Assembly: GCA_021186555.1 (NCBI GenBank) | Contig: JAJKFL010000006.1 | Coordinates: 45,580,138 to 45,644,137 of the forward strand | DNA: 64,000 nt | Direction: 5' to 3' | Source: Reticulitermes speratus | Taxonomy: Eukaryota; Arthropoda; Insecta; Blattodea; Rhinotermitidae | Shown: piece after piece, positions 34,790 to 47,300 of the stretch | How the letters are laid out: each line of letters begins with the position of its first letter | How positions within the stretch are numbered: the stretch's first letter is position 1 | Notes under the pieces: generated by a model | Told to the model about the DNA's origin: nothing | Database searches by the model: none | The model's input: only the letters and a program-made list of their open reading frames with translations | Program-made: the position numbers and the translations under genes

Positions 34790-35105
34790 TTTCGGAAAAA
34801 ATGTGCTGAACATAAAATTTGTGTTTTGGTTTTCTCTATAATTTTTATCTGAAACATTTCTCAATCTAAGAAAACCTCAGCGAGATATTACCATAAATGT
34901 ACGTAGGTCTTCATGTAAAGTACCGTTATTGTTGTCAGGTTTTAATGAAACTTGAATTTTCTTGGTAGATTGTCGAAGAATGCTCAAATATCAAGTTTTA
35001 TAAGAATCCGTCCATTTGGAGCTGAGTTGTTCGATGCGGACGGATGGACAGACATGACGAAGCTAATAATATCGCTTTTCGCCAGTTTGCGAATGCGCCT
35101 AAACG
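34790..35105 (+). repeat. Interspersed repeat G, copy 2
   Basis: Matches 14168-14500 from AACATAAAATTTGTGTTTTG through GACAGACATGACGAAGCTAA to GCGAATGCGCCTAA, with scattered substitutions. Confidence 0.8.
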
Positions 35106-35241
35106 CACATAGATCGTAGTGCGATAATAAGACGTACAGCCATGCCAGATCTAATTCGGCCATTTTGTACAGGAAGTCTCTCCCACACCTCTCCAGCCCA
35201 TGGCTCTGTCCACCTGCAACCGAGAGACATTTTAATAAGTC

Positions 35242-35313
35242 ATGTTACCGAGACTGTGTGTTTTGTGTTTCAGGCATTGCCGCGTGGTGTGCTGGTGTCT
35301 GCTGCTGTTACAA
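35242..35313 (+). CDS. ZP gene exon 1: signal peptide (inferred)
   Basis: ATG at 35242 (G at -3) opens 24 codons: a basic start MLPRLCVLCFRHCR and a hydrophobic run VVCWCLLLLQ, ending at a strong donor CAA|GTAAGT. The phase is 0, which fits exon 2 (phase 0, starting WFDST). Together they give a normal secretory leader followed by mature sequence. An alternative is that TTTCAG|G at 35271-35274 is an acceptor and only the 40 bp to 35313 is an internal exon in the same frame. No promoter can be pinpointed. A short upstream ATG frame (ATGGCTCTGTCC near 35200) ends before the start. Reasons for caution: there is no homology beyond composition, and exon 2 is 7.9 kb away. Confidence 0.55.
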
Positions 35314-38300
35314 GTAAGTCCGTCAGACATTGTTTGTTAAGTGACTACTGCTGTGCTGCTTCATTCATGGTACTGTTTGCGTGTGTTACTAACACTGTCG
35401 TGTGTTGCGCTGTTACAGCTGCACTGCACACTAGTGTACAAACGTGTGTTGCTGTGTTACAGCTGCACTGCACACTAGTGTACAAACGTGTGTTGCGCTG
35501 TTACAGCTGCACTGCACACTAGTGTACAAACGTGTGTTGCTGTGTTACAGCTGTACTGCACATTAGTGTACAAACGTGTGTTGCGCTGTTACAGCTGCAC
35601 TGCACACTAGTGTACAAACGTATGTTGCTGTGTTACAGCTGCACTGCACACTAGTGTACAAACGTGTGTTGCTCTGTTACAGCTGCACTGCACACTAGTG
35701 TACAAACGTGTGTTGCGCTGTTACAGCTGCACTACACACTAGTGTACAAACGTGTGTTGCTGTGTTACAGCTGCACTGCACACTAGTGTACAAACGTGTG
35801 TTGCTCTGTTACAACTGCACTGCACACTAGTGTACAAACGTATGTTGCTGTGTTACAGCTGCACTGCACACTAGTGTACAAACGTATGTTGCTGTGTTAC
35901 AGCTGCACTGCACACTAGTGTACAAACGTGTGTTGCTGTGTTACAGCTGCACTGCACACTAGTGTACAAACGTGTGTTGCTGTGTTACAGCTGCACTGCA
36001 CACTAGTGTACAAACGTATGTTGCTGTGTTACAGCTGCACTGCACACTAGTGTACAAACGTATGTTGCTGTGTTACAGCTGCACTGCACACTAGTGTACA
36101 AACGTATGTTGCTGTGTTACAGCTGCACTGCACACTAGTGTACAAACGTATGTTGCGCTGTTACAACTGCACTGCACACTAGTGTACAAACGTGTGTTGC
36201 TCTGTTACAACTGCACTGCACACTAGTGTACAAACGTGTGTTGCTCTGTTACAACTGCACTGCACACTAGTGTACAAACGTGTGTTGCTCTGTTACAACT
36301 GCACTGAACACTAGTGTACAAACGTGTGTTGCTCTGTTACAACTGCACTGAACACTAGTGTACAAACGTATGTTGCTGTGTTACAACTGCACTGCACACT
36401 AGTGTACAAACGTATGTTGCGCTGTTACAACTGCACTGCACACTAGTGTACAAACGTGTGTTGCTCTGTTACAACTGCACTGCACACTAGTGTACAAACG
36501 TGTGTTGCTCTGTTACAACTGCACTGAACACTAGTGTACAAACGTATGTTGCTCTGTTACAACTGCACTGAACACTAGTGTACAAACGTATGTTGCTGTG
36601 TTACAACTGCACTACACACTAGTGTACAAACGTGTGTTGCTCTGTTACAACTGCAATGAACACTAGTGTACAAACGTGTGTTGCTCTGTTACAACTGCAC
36701 TGCACACTAGTGTACAAACGTGTGTTGCTCTGTTACAACTGCACTGCACACTAGTGTACAAACGTGTGTTGCTCTGTTACAACTGCACTGCACACTAGTG
36801 TACAAACGTATGTTGCTGTGTTACAACTGCACTGCACACTAGTGTACAAACGTGTGTTGCTCTGTTACAACTGCACTGCACACTAGTGTACAAACGTGTG
36901 TTGCTCTGTTACAACTGCACTGCACACTAGTGTACAAACGTGTGTTGCTCTGTTACAACTGCACTGCACACTAGTGTACAAACGTGTGTTGCTCTGTTAC
37001 AACTGCACTGCACACTAGTGTACAAACGTATGTTGCTGTGTTACAACTGCACTGCACACTAGTGTACAAACGTATGTTGCGCTGTTACAGCTGCACTGCA
37101 CACTAGTCTACAAACGTATGTTGCTCTGTTACAACTGCACTGCACACTAGTGTACAAACGTGTGTTGCTCTGTTACAACTGCACTGCACACTAGTGTACA
37201 AACGTGTGTTGCTGTGTTACAGCTGCACTGCACACTAGTGTACAAACGTGTGTTGCTGTGTTACAGCTGCACTGCACATTAGTGTACAAACGTATGTTGC
37301 TGTGTTACAACTGCACTGCACACTAGTGTACAAACGTGTGTTGCTGTGTTACAGCTGCACTGCACATTAGTGTACAAACGTATGTTGCTGTGTTACAGCT
37401 GCACTGCACATTAGTGTACAAACGTATGTTGCTGTGTTACAACTGCACTGCACACTAGTGTACAAACGTGTGTTGCTGTGTTACAGCTGCACTGCACACT
37501 AGTGTACAAACGTGTGTTGCTGTGTTACAGCTGCACTGCACACTAGTGTACAAACGTGTGTTGCTGTGTTACAGCTGCACTGCACATTAGTGTACAAACG
37601 TGTGTTGCTGTGTTACAGCTGCACTGCACATTAGTGTACAAACGTTTGTTGCTGTGTTACAGCTGCACTGCACATTAGTGTACAAACGTGTGTTGCTGTG
37701 TTACAGCTGCACTGCACATTAGTGTACAAACGTGTGTTGCTGTGTTACAGCTGCACTGCACATTAGTGTACAAACGTGTGTTGCTGTGTTACAGCTGCAC
37801 TGCACACTAGTGTACAAACGTGTGTTGCTGTGTTACAACTGCACTGCACACTAGTGTACAAACGTGTGTTGCTGTGTTACAGCTGCACTGCACACTAGTG
37901 TACAAACGTGTGTTTGCTGTGTTACAACTGCACTGCACACTAGTGTACAAACGTGTGTTGCTGTGTTACAATTCCAGATATTTCGTGAGTTCAGATACAC
38001 TGAATATAAAACATTTAAGTGCCCAGTCCACCTGACACCCGTTTTTTAATCAAAATATCATGCTTATATTTTCTTCCGATTTTGTGTTCGTATCACTGTG
38101 TTTTTCACCGAAGAGTTCGCCACAAATCCCATATATATTGGACCGGATTCGAGCCCGGGAATCCGCGGTGAGAAATAGGTGACTGACCGCCTGCACCATG
38201 ACAACGACCTAACCTAGAGATCCAGTTTTTAAAACTAAGAACCATGATATTTAACATTTAATTTACGGGGGCTGGGGCGTGGGGAACACAAAATGTTTCA

Positions 38301-41300
38301 CCCGTCAAGCAACGAAAAGGCAGAGTAATTTATTGGTATTACTACAAGGAATTAACTCAGGTAAATAAATGGCGACATACAGATACAAAAGTTAAATGAT
38401 GGTGATAATGATGATGGTAATAATAATAATAATATACCACTAGTTTTATCCACAAGGGGTATTATCCCAAAAAATTACGTGACAGCTTGCAACGTGTGAA
38501 TGTTCTGCCTGGTCTACTGATAATAACACAGACAGCAGTAACACTTAACACATGTCGTATAGTTGGGAACTTACAGCAGAACAGTGAATACGAAGTGCTT
38601 GAGTGCAACCGGGGAGACAGACCGCACATAAGTATAGATTGAGAGTAACAGGTCGGGTAAACTCGCGTCGAACAAAATTAACTAACTCAGTTCAGTAGCG
38701 TTTTCTTTAACGTCCCAGCATCCCTATCGCACCACGCACACTCTAAACACGATCTACAACACTCCTCAGACCACACACTGTACCTTACCTAGCTACGAAC
38801 CGTATCGACTAGCACTATGAATCGACTGAATATTGACTGATGCTCATTTGTGATTGTTTGATGCTGTTTGATGACTGATGGCTATTTGGTGACTGTTTGA
38901 TGGCTGTTTGATGACTGATGGCTATTTGGTGACTGTTGATGCTGTTTGATGACTGATGGCTATTTGGTGACTGTTTGATGCTGTTTGATGACTGATGGCT
39001 ATTTGGTGATTGTTTGATGCTGTTTGATGACTGATGGCTATTTGGTGACTGTTTGATGGCTGTTTGATGACTGATGGCTATTTGGTGACTGTTTGATGGC
39101 TGTTTGATGACTGATGGCTATTTGGTGACTGTTTGATGGCTGTTTGATGACTGATGGCTATTTGGTGATTGTTGATGGCTGTTTGATGACTGATGGCTAT
39201 TTGGTGATTGTTTGATGGCTGTTTGATGACTGATGGCTATTTGGTGACTGTTTGATGGCTGTTTGATGACTGATGGCTATTTGGGACTGTTTGATGGCTG
39301 TGGTGACTGTTTGATGGCTGTTGGATGACTGATGGCTATTTGGTGATGTTTGATGGCTGTTTGATGACTGATGGCTATTTGGTGATTGTTTGATGGCTGT
39401 TTGATGACTGATGGCTATTTGGTGACTGTTTGATGGCTGTTTGATGACTGATGGCTATTTGGTGACTGTTTGATGGCTGTTTGATAACGTTTTGATGGAT
39501 GTTTGATGTCTGCTTGATGACTGTTTGATGACTGTGATGGCTGAATGATGTTGATGACTGTTTGATGACTGATTGATGTTTGATGACTGATGGATATTTG
39601 ATGCCTGTTTGATTACTCTTTGATTGCTGTTTGTTGACCTTTTGATGGATGTTTGATGACTGTTTTATGGTTGTGTGATGACTGAGGCTGTTTGATGACC
39701 GTTCCATGGCCGTTTGATGACTGTTTGATGACTATTTTATGGATGTTTGATGACTGATGGCTGTTTGATGGCCGTTTGATAACTGATGGCTATTTGATGA
39801 CTGTTTGATGGCTGTTTTATGGATGTTTGATGGCCGTTTGATGACTGATGGCTATTTGATGACTTTGATGGCTGTTTGACGGCTGTTCTACGCGGAAAGA
39901 CTGTTTCTCCCACCGTTGGAAAGTAAAAATGTTCGTCCGCGTTGCCAGACAGGTTTACTTTTTTGACTTTGAAAACGCCGGACGTTTGGCATCCCGAACC
40001 GTATTTTGTGGGACACCGAGAGAGAACGGGGACTGTCCCGGAAGAACAGCAACGAACGGCAGTCACACACACACACTAACACGATCTCTCCTCTCTGTCA
40101 CTGTCGCTGCAGCACTGCCCGTTTGTTTAGCGCAAAGTGCCGGAAAATCGACCAATTGCACGCCGCGTTACTTTGTGCGGAAAATTGCTTTGCGTTATCA
40201 TTGGCTATGCTGGCTAGGGCAGAGCAAATTGGTGTGCCGCAGTGCTCGGTTGGCGACCGTTGTGCCAAGTGTCTCAGCAAGTTGGTGTGCCGCAATGCTC
40301 GCTTGGCGACCGTTGTGCCAAATGTCTCAGCAAGTTGGTGTGCCGCAGTGCTCGGTTGGCGACCGTTGTGCCAAGTGTCTCAGCAAGTTGGTGTGCCGCA
40401 GTGCTCGGTTGGCGACCGTTGTGCCAAGTGTCTCAGCAAGTTGGTGTGCCGCAGTGCTCGGTTGGCGACCGTTGTGCCAAGTGTCTCAGCAAATTGGTGT
40501 GCCGCAGTGCTCGGTTGGCGACCGTTGTGCCAAGTGTCTCAGCAAATTGTGCCGTAGTGCTCGGTTGGCGACCGTTGTGCCAAGTGTCTCAGCAAGTTGG
40601 TGTGCCGCAATGCTCGGTTGGCGACCGTTGTGCCAAGTGTCTCAGCAAGTTGGTGTGCCGCAATGCTCGCTTGGCGACCGTTGTGCCAAATGTCTCAGCA
40701 AGTTGGTGTGCCGCAGTGCTCGGTTGGCGACCGTTGTGCCAAGTGTCTCAGCAAGTTGGTGTGCCGCAATGCTCGCTTGGCGACCGTTGTGCCAAATGTC
40801 TCAGCAAGTTGGTGTGCCGCAGTGCTCGGTTGGCGACCGTTGTGCCAAGTGTCTCAGCAAGTTGGTGTGCCGCAGTGCTCGGTTGGCGACCGTTGTGCCA
40901 AGTGTCTCAGCAAGTTGGTGTGCCGCAGTGCTCGGTTGGCGACCGTTGTGCCAAGTGTCTCAGCAAATTGGTGTGCCGCAGTGCTCGGTTGGCGACCGTT
41001 GTGCCAAGTGTCTCAGCAAATTGTGCCGTAGTGCTCGGTTGGCGACCGTTGTGCCAAGTGTCTCAGCAAGTTGGTGTGCCGCAATGCTCGGTTGGCGACC
41101 GTTGTGCCAAGTGTCTCAGCAAATTTGTGTAAGCAGTGCTCGGTTGGCGACCGTTGTGCCAAGTGTCTCAGCAAGTTGGTGTGCCGCAGTGCTCGGTTGG
41201 CGACCGTTGTGCCAAGTGTCTCAGCAAGTTGGTGTGCCGCAGTGCTCGGTTGGCGACCGTTGTGCCAAGTGTCTCAGCAAATTTGTGTAAGCAGTGCTCG

Positions 41301-44300
41301 GTTGGCGACCGTTGTGCCAAGTGTCACAGCAAGTTGGTGTGCCGCAATGCTCGGTTGGCGACCGTTGTGCTAAGTGTCTCAGCAAGTTGGTGTGCCGCAG
41401 TGCTCGGTTGGCGACCGTTGTGCCAAGTGTCTCAGCAAGTTGGTGTGCCGCAGTGCTCGGTTGGCGACCGTTGTGCCAAGTGTCTCAGCAAAGTGCGGCA
41501 ATGGACATAGAGCGCCCGCCACTCGTTAACTCAGCATTAGAAGGTCATGGGTGTTTAGAATTCACGCCCTGGCCGCTTTAACCCACAGGGCCGTAGCCCG
41601 CGGCTAGGTGGTCCTCAGAGCAGGTTTATCCTACCCTCCATGGAATCGAACCCCAGTACCTCTATTTTCCAGCCGCAGTCCATTCTTTGATCGACTGAGC
41701 TGTCCAGCTGTCACTGCAGACAGTCCCACATCCGCCTCGTTAGCAGCCCTTATACATTCAACATTCGTGAAACCGTTCTCAGGTTACGCGACGTTTCGTA
41801 GCCTCTGCATCTAAGAAGGCGTCTTAAATAACGCCCGAATTGTGAGATTTGAAGGCCCCGCAGTTTTCAATATGAAGACAAACTCTTACCGTCGCCGTGT
41901 ATTTTGGAAAAGGGCTAATAACATCTCAAAGTATGGGCCGAAACATGTAGGAGATATGGTAAATGTGAAATGAAATAATTGTACATAACCTGTAAGTGTA
42001 TAATACATTGTATGGGGGATATCTGACGGCCACGTGACCGCATGTCTGTGCAGAGTCCTGTCAATCTGGCAGAGCTTTCTGTCTGGGGGTACTAACGTCT
42101 GTTAGCTGCCAAATTTCGTGTTCTGCTATAAAGGTAACACCGCGCGCCCAAACCCTTCGAAGGCATAAAGTCTTGTCTGACGTCACGTTACATTTGTCCA
42201 ATTTGACACTGAGGAAGGCCACGTTGATTGTGTAATTCGGTTTTGGTGCTCAGGCGGCTGTAAAACTAACTTGTGTATGCTTTCTTGAAGTTGAGTCTCT
42301 TGTGCACGTGTTTGTTTGTGTAATGTGTGCTAGTTGTGTAATTGGCTGTTAACTGGAATGACAAATTACATCGAATTATCGTCTGTCCAATGATAACTTG
42401 TCTTCAGTACCTGTACTTGTCTTCAGTACCTGTACTTGTCTTCAGTACCTGTACTTGTCTTCAGTACCTGTACTTGTCTTCAGTACCTGTACTTGTCTTC
42501 AGTACCTGTACTTGTCTTCAGTACCTGTACTTGTCTTCAGTACCTGTACTTGTCTTCAGTACCTGTACTTGTCTTCAGTACCTGTACTTGTCTTCAGTAC
42601 CTGTACTTGTCTTCAGTACCTGTACTTGTCTTCAGTACCTGTACTTGTCTTCAGTACCTGTACTTGTCTTCAGTACCTGTACTTGTCTCATGTACCTGTA
42701 CTTGTCTTCAGTACCTGTACTTGTCTTCAGTACCTGTACTTGTCTTCAGTACCTGTACTTGTCTCATGTACTGTCACGTGTGTATATCGTATGCAGTTCG
42801 TGCTGTTGCTGTGACTAGCCCTCGGCCTGTTGAGTCAGCACGTAAATAAACTTGAATTGAATTACATTGAATTACATTGAATTATCATCATCATCGTTAC
42901 CACCACCACAGTTATCATCATCATCGTTACCACCACCACCACCACAGTTATTATCATTCGTCAGTATTTAAAATTATATGGCGAATTTCATACCAAACCT
43001 CCAACTGGTGTTTATATTTCTAATTTATTATTATTATTATTGTTACAGAATGTTTCTTTTATCCTGCCCCTGAACGTGGCAACCATTATGACAGAAGGCT
43101 GCATCCACTATGACATACCGTTTTAGCTGCCGTCTTCAGGGACATGATAAAAGAGACTTATGTGCTATAAAATTGTGAATATTATTATTATCATCATTAT
43201 CATCATTATAATTACTTTTGTTAGTGGTTCGACTCGACGCTAGAGCAGGATGTGACATCACCAGAGGCGGCAGGGGGCGGAGTGACAGAGCTGTACGCAG
43301 CGTACCCCGGTGAGCAGGTGGACAACTCTGGGGGCGGCTCTGCTGGGCTGCTGAGGAAGCTGGTGCCAATTGTGGTGCCTGATAACGAGACAGAGGGTCT
43401 GGCGAGAGACAGCAGCGAGCAGAATTCGGTGAGTGAAGGGCTGAGAGTAATGGGAGCTGCATTTAAATATGCAGTCCGTACCGCGCAGTAAACACACTCC
43501 GTCTCAGTTATACAAACCAGTCACTTAATGCTTGTATAGTGAAATAATCGCTGTTTGTTCTGAGATCCACACAAAACACATAAATACAGTCCGTACCGCG
43601 CAGTAAACACACTTCGTCTCAGTTATACAAACCAGTCAGTTAATGCTGTACAGTGAAATAATCGCTGTTTGTTCTGAGATCCACACAAAACACATAAATA
43701 CAGTCCGTACCGCGCAGTAAACACACTTCGTCTCAGTTATACAAACCAGTCAGTTAATGTTGTACAGTGAAATAATCGCTGTTTGTTCTGAGATCCACAC
43801 AAAACACATAAATACAGTCCGTACCGCGCAGTAAACACACTTCGTCTCAGTTATACAAACCAGTCAGTTAATGCTGTACAGTGAAATAATCGCTGTTTGT
43901 TCTGAGATCCACACAAAACACATAAATACAGTCCGTACCGCGCAGTAAACACACTTCGTCTCAGTTATACAAACCAGTCAGTTAATGCTGTACGGTGAAA
44001 TAATCGCTGTTAGTTCTGAGATCCACACAAAACACATAAATACAGTCCGTATCGCGCAGTAAACACACCCGTCTCAGTTATACAAACCAGTCAGTTAATG
44101 TTGTACAGTGAAATAATCGCTGTTTGTTCTGAGATCCACACAAAACACATAAATACAGTCCGTACCGCGCAGTAAACACATTCCGTCTCAGTTATACAAA
44201 CCAGTCAGTTAATGTTGTACAGTGAAATAATCGCTGTTTGTTCTGAGATCCACACAAAACACATAAATACAGTCCGTACCGCGCAGTAAACACACTCTGT

Positions 44301-47300
44301 CTCAGTTATACAAACCAGTCAGTTAATGCTGTACAGTGAAATAATCGCTGTTTGTTCTGAGATCCACACAAAACACATAAATACAGTCCGTACCGCGCAG
44401 TAAACACATTCCGTCTCAGTTATACAAACCAGTCAGTTAATGTTGTACAGTGAAATAATCGCTGTTTGTTCTGAGATCCACACAAAACACATAAATACAG
44501 TCCGTACCGCGCAGTAAACACATTCCGTCTCAGTTATACAAACCAGTCAGTTAATGTTGTACAGTGAAATAATCGCTGTTTGTTCTGATATCCACACAAA
44601 ACACATAAATACAGTCCGTACCGCGCAGTAAACACATTCCGTCTCAGTTATACAAACCAGTCAGTTAATGTTGTACAGTGAAATAATCGCTGTTTGTTCT
44701 GAGATCCACACAAAACACATAAATACAGTCCGTACCGCGCAGTAAACACATTCCGTCTCAGTTATACAAACCAGTCAGTTAATGTTGTACAGTGAAATAA
44801 TCGCTGTTTGTTCTGAGATCCACACAAAACACATAAATACAGTCCGTACCGCGCAGTAAACACACTCCGTCTCAGTTATACAAACCAGTAAGTTAATGCT
44901 GTACAGTGAAATAATCGCTGTTTGTTCTGAGATCCACACAAAACACATAAATACAGTCCGTACCGCGCAGTAAACACACTCCGTCTCAGTTATACAAACC
45001 AGTCAGTTAATGTTGTACAGTGAAATAATCGCTGTTTGTTCTGAGATCCACACAAAACACATAAATACAGTCCGTACCGCGCAGTAAACACATTCCGTCT
45101 CAGTTATACAAACCAGTCAGTTAATGTTGTACAGTGAAATAATCGCTGTTTGTTCTGAGATCCACACAAAACACATAAATACAGTCCGTACCGCGCAGTA
45201 AACACACTCCGTCTCAGTTATACAAACCAGTAAGTTAATGCTGTACAGTGAAATAATCGCTGTTTGTTCTGAGATCACACACAAAACACATAAATACAGT
45301 CCGTACCGCGCAGTAAACACACTCCGTCTCAGTTATACAAACCAGTCAGTTAATGTTGTACAGTGAAATAATGGCTGTTTGTTCTGAGATCCACACAAAA
45401 CACATAAATACAGTCCGTACCGCGCAGTAAACACACTCCGTCTCAGTTATACAAACCAGTAAGTTAATGCTGTACAGTGAAATAATCGCTGTTTGTTCTG
45501 AGATCCACACAAAACACATAAATACAGTCCGTACCGCGCAGTAAACACATTCCGTCTCAGTTATACAAACCAGTCAGTTAATGTTGTACAGTGAAATAAT
45601 CGCTGTTTGTTCTGAGATCCACACAAAACACATAAATACAGTCCGTACCGCGCAGTAAACACACTCCGTCTCAGTTATACAAACCAGTCAGTTAATGCTG
45701 TACAGTGAAATAATCGCTGTTTGTTCTGAGATCCACACAAAACACATAAATACAGTCCGTACCGCGCAGTAAACACACTCCGTCTCAGTTATACAAACCA
45801 GTCAGTTAATGTTGTACAGTGAAATAATGGCTGTTTGTTCTGAGATCCACACAAAACACATAAATACAGTCCGTACCGCGCAGTAAACACACTCCGTCTC
45901 AGTTATACAAACCAGTCAGTTAATGTTGTACAGTGAAATAATGGCTGTTTGTTCTGAGATCCACACAAAACACATAAATACAGTCCGTACCGCGCAGTAA
46001 ACACACTCCGTCTCAGTTATACAAACCAGTCAGTTAATGCTGTACAGTGAAATAATCGCTGTTTGTTCTGAGATCCACACAAAACACATAAATACACTAC
46101 GTGGGCAGAACGTAGAATTTGTGAATGTTAAACATGGTGGTACATATAGTAACCACTGGGCTTTTGTGTTTTGTGGTGTTTCCTCACGCTAGATTACTAG
46201 AATATTCCAGCCGATTTACACAAAGACAAATGTTTAACGCTCAGTCCGTTTTGCACTGCTCTGTGCGATGTTCAGTGTTCAGCTTGTCACACAAAGCTGC
46301 GCACTGTCAGTGCCCGCTGTAACTCACTGTAGCACTATCACTATACTGACATATACTGATCATGCTACGGGCTGGACGACTATGGAACCGGGTTTTGATT
46401 ACCGACGTTTTGAAACATGTTTCAATGTTACACAGCGCTCAAAATAGCTGTGGGGGCCCACTCAGCCGTATATCGGATTGACGTCCAGACATTTTTTCGG
46501 GTGTAAAACGATCGGAGCGTGAAGATGATTACTTACCTGCATATAGTGCTGAAGTTAAGAATGCATGGAGCTGTAACTCCACTCTTCCATACTTCATAGA
46601 GTGGTTCGTAACGAGTAGTAATAAACTGACCCGTTTACCCTTCTTATCGTCAGTAAGTGTCAGAACACGTTTCGCTCTGCAGTACTTAGAGACGTCTCTG
46701 TGTCTTGACCACCGACATCCACATTATGCTTTTGGGGCTGCATCGTACAGCGGATGGACGTTTATGACCTCCCTATTACACGTTCAATTTATGCACTCAT
46801 GAAAAATACACATAATGAGTGTTATAGCAGTTAGGAACGGAGAGCTTCTCTTCTATAATTACTAACACAAGGAAACGAACAATGACTATATGGCTGGCTG
46901 ACTGACTGACTGACTATATGGCTGGCTGACTGACTATATGGAGCAGAGTCCTTCTTGAGAAACATACAGGTCCTGTCAATAACACACGTTTCTCTCACTG
47001 CATAACGTAGTTTTTTTTAACAAATACCATTCAACTGACAAATCACACGTTGGACTTACCGAAACGTCAACAATGGCGATGTTCGCTACCGCAGTTTAGC
47101 CATTTACGTCCTGTTGCCTTCTGTAAATCTGAAGTGTTACTGACTTCATGTACCTACTGACAGGGGACATGCTAGCTCATGGTCTGGGGGTTCTGAGTTC
47201 GTGTCTCCAGATGACATCACCACATCCTCTTTGTCTCCAGACGACGTCTCCATGTACTGCCGAGATTAAGAATGGGTGGAGCTAAACTTCTGCTTCGCCT

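Noticed and set aside
1-35241. Additional host genes in the first 35 kb
   Set aside because: I looked for exon-like conserved segments with paired splice sites on both strands and found none outside mobile-element fragments. Small exons could still be missed.
35403-37970. CRISPR-like array
   Set aside because: There are no unique spacers between repeats; the entire 44-bp unit is repeated. The same holds for the other arrays, and the DNA is eukaryotic.
39929-40225. An exon in the GC-richer block before the 53-bp array
   Set aside because: The open frame continues straight into the minisatellite, has no donor with good context and resembles no domain.
43048-43130. A possible exon after TTGTTACAG at 43048
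   Set aside because: The frame starting MFLLSCP soon stops, and no frame runs through to exon 2 or to a good donor.
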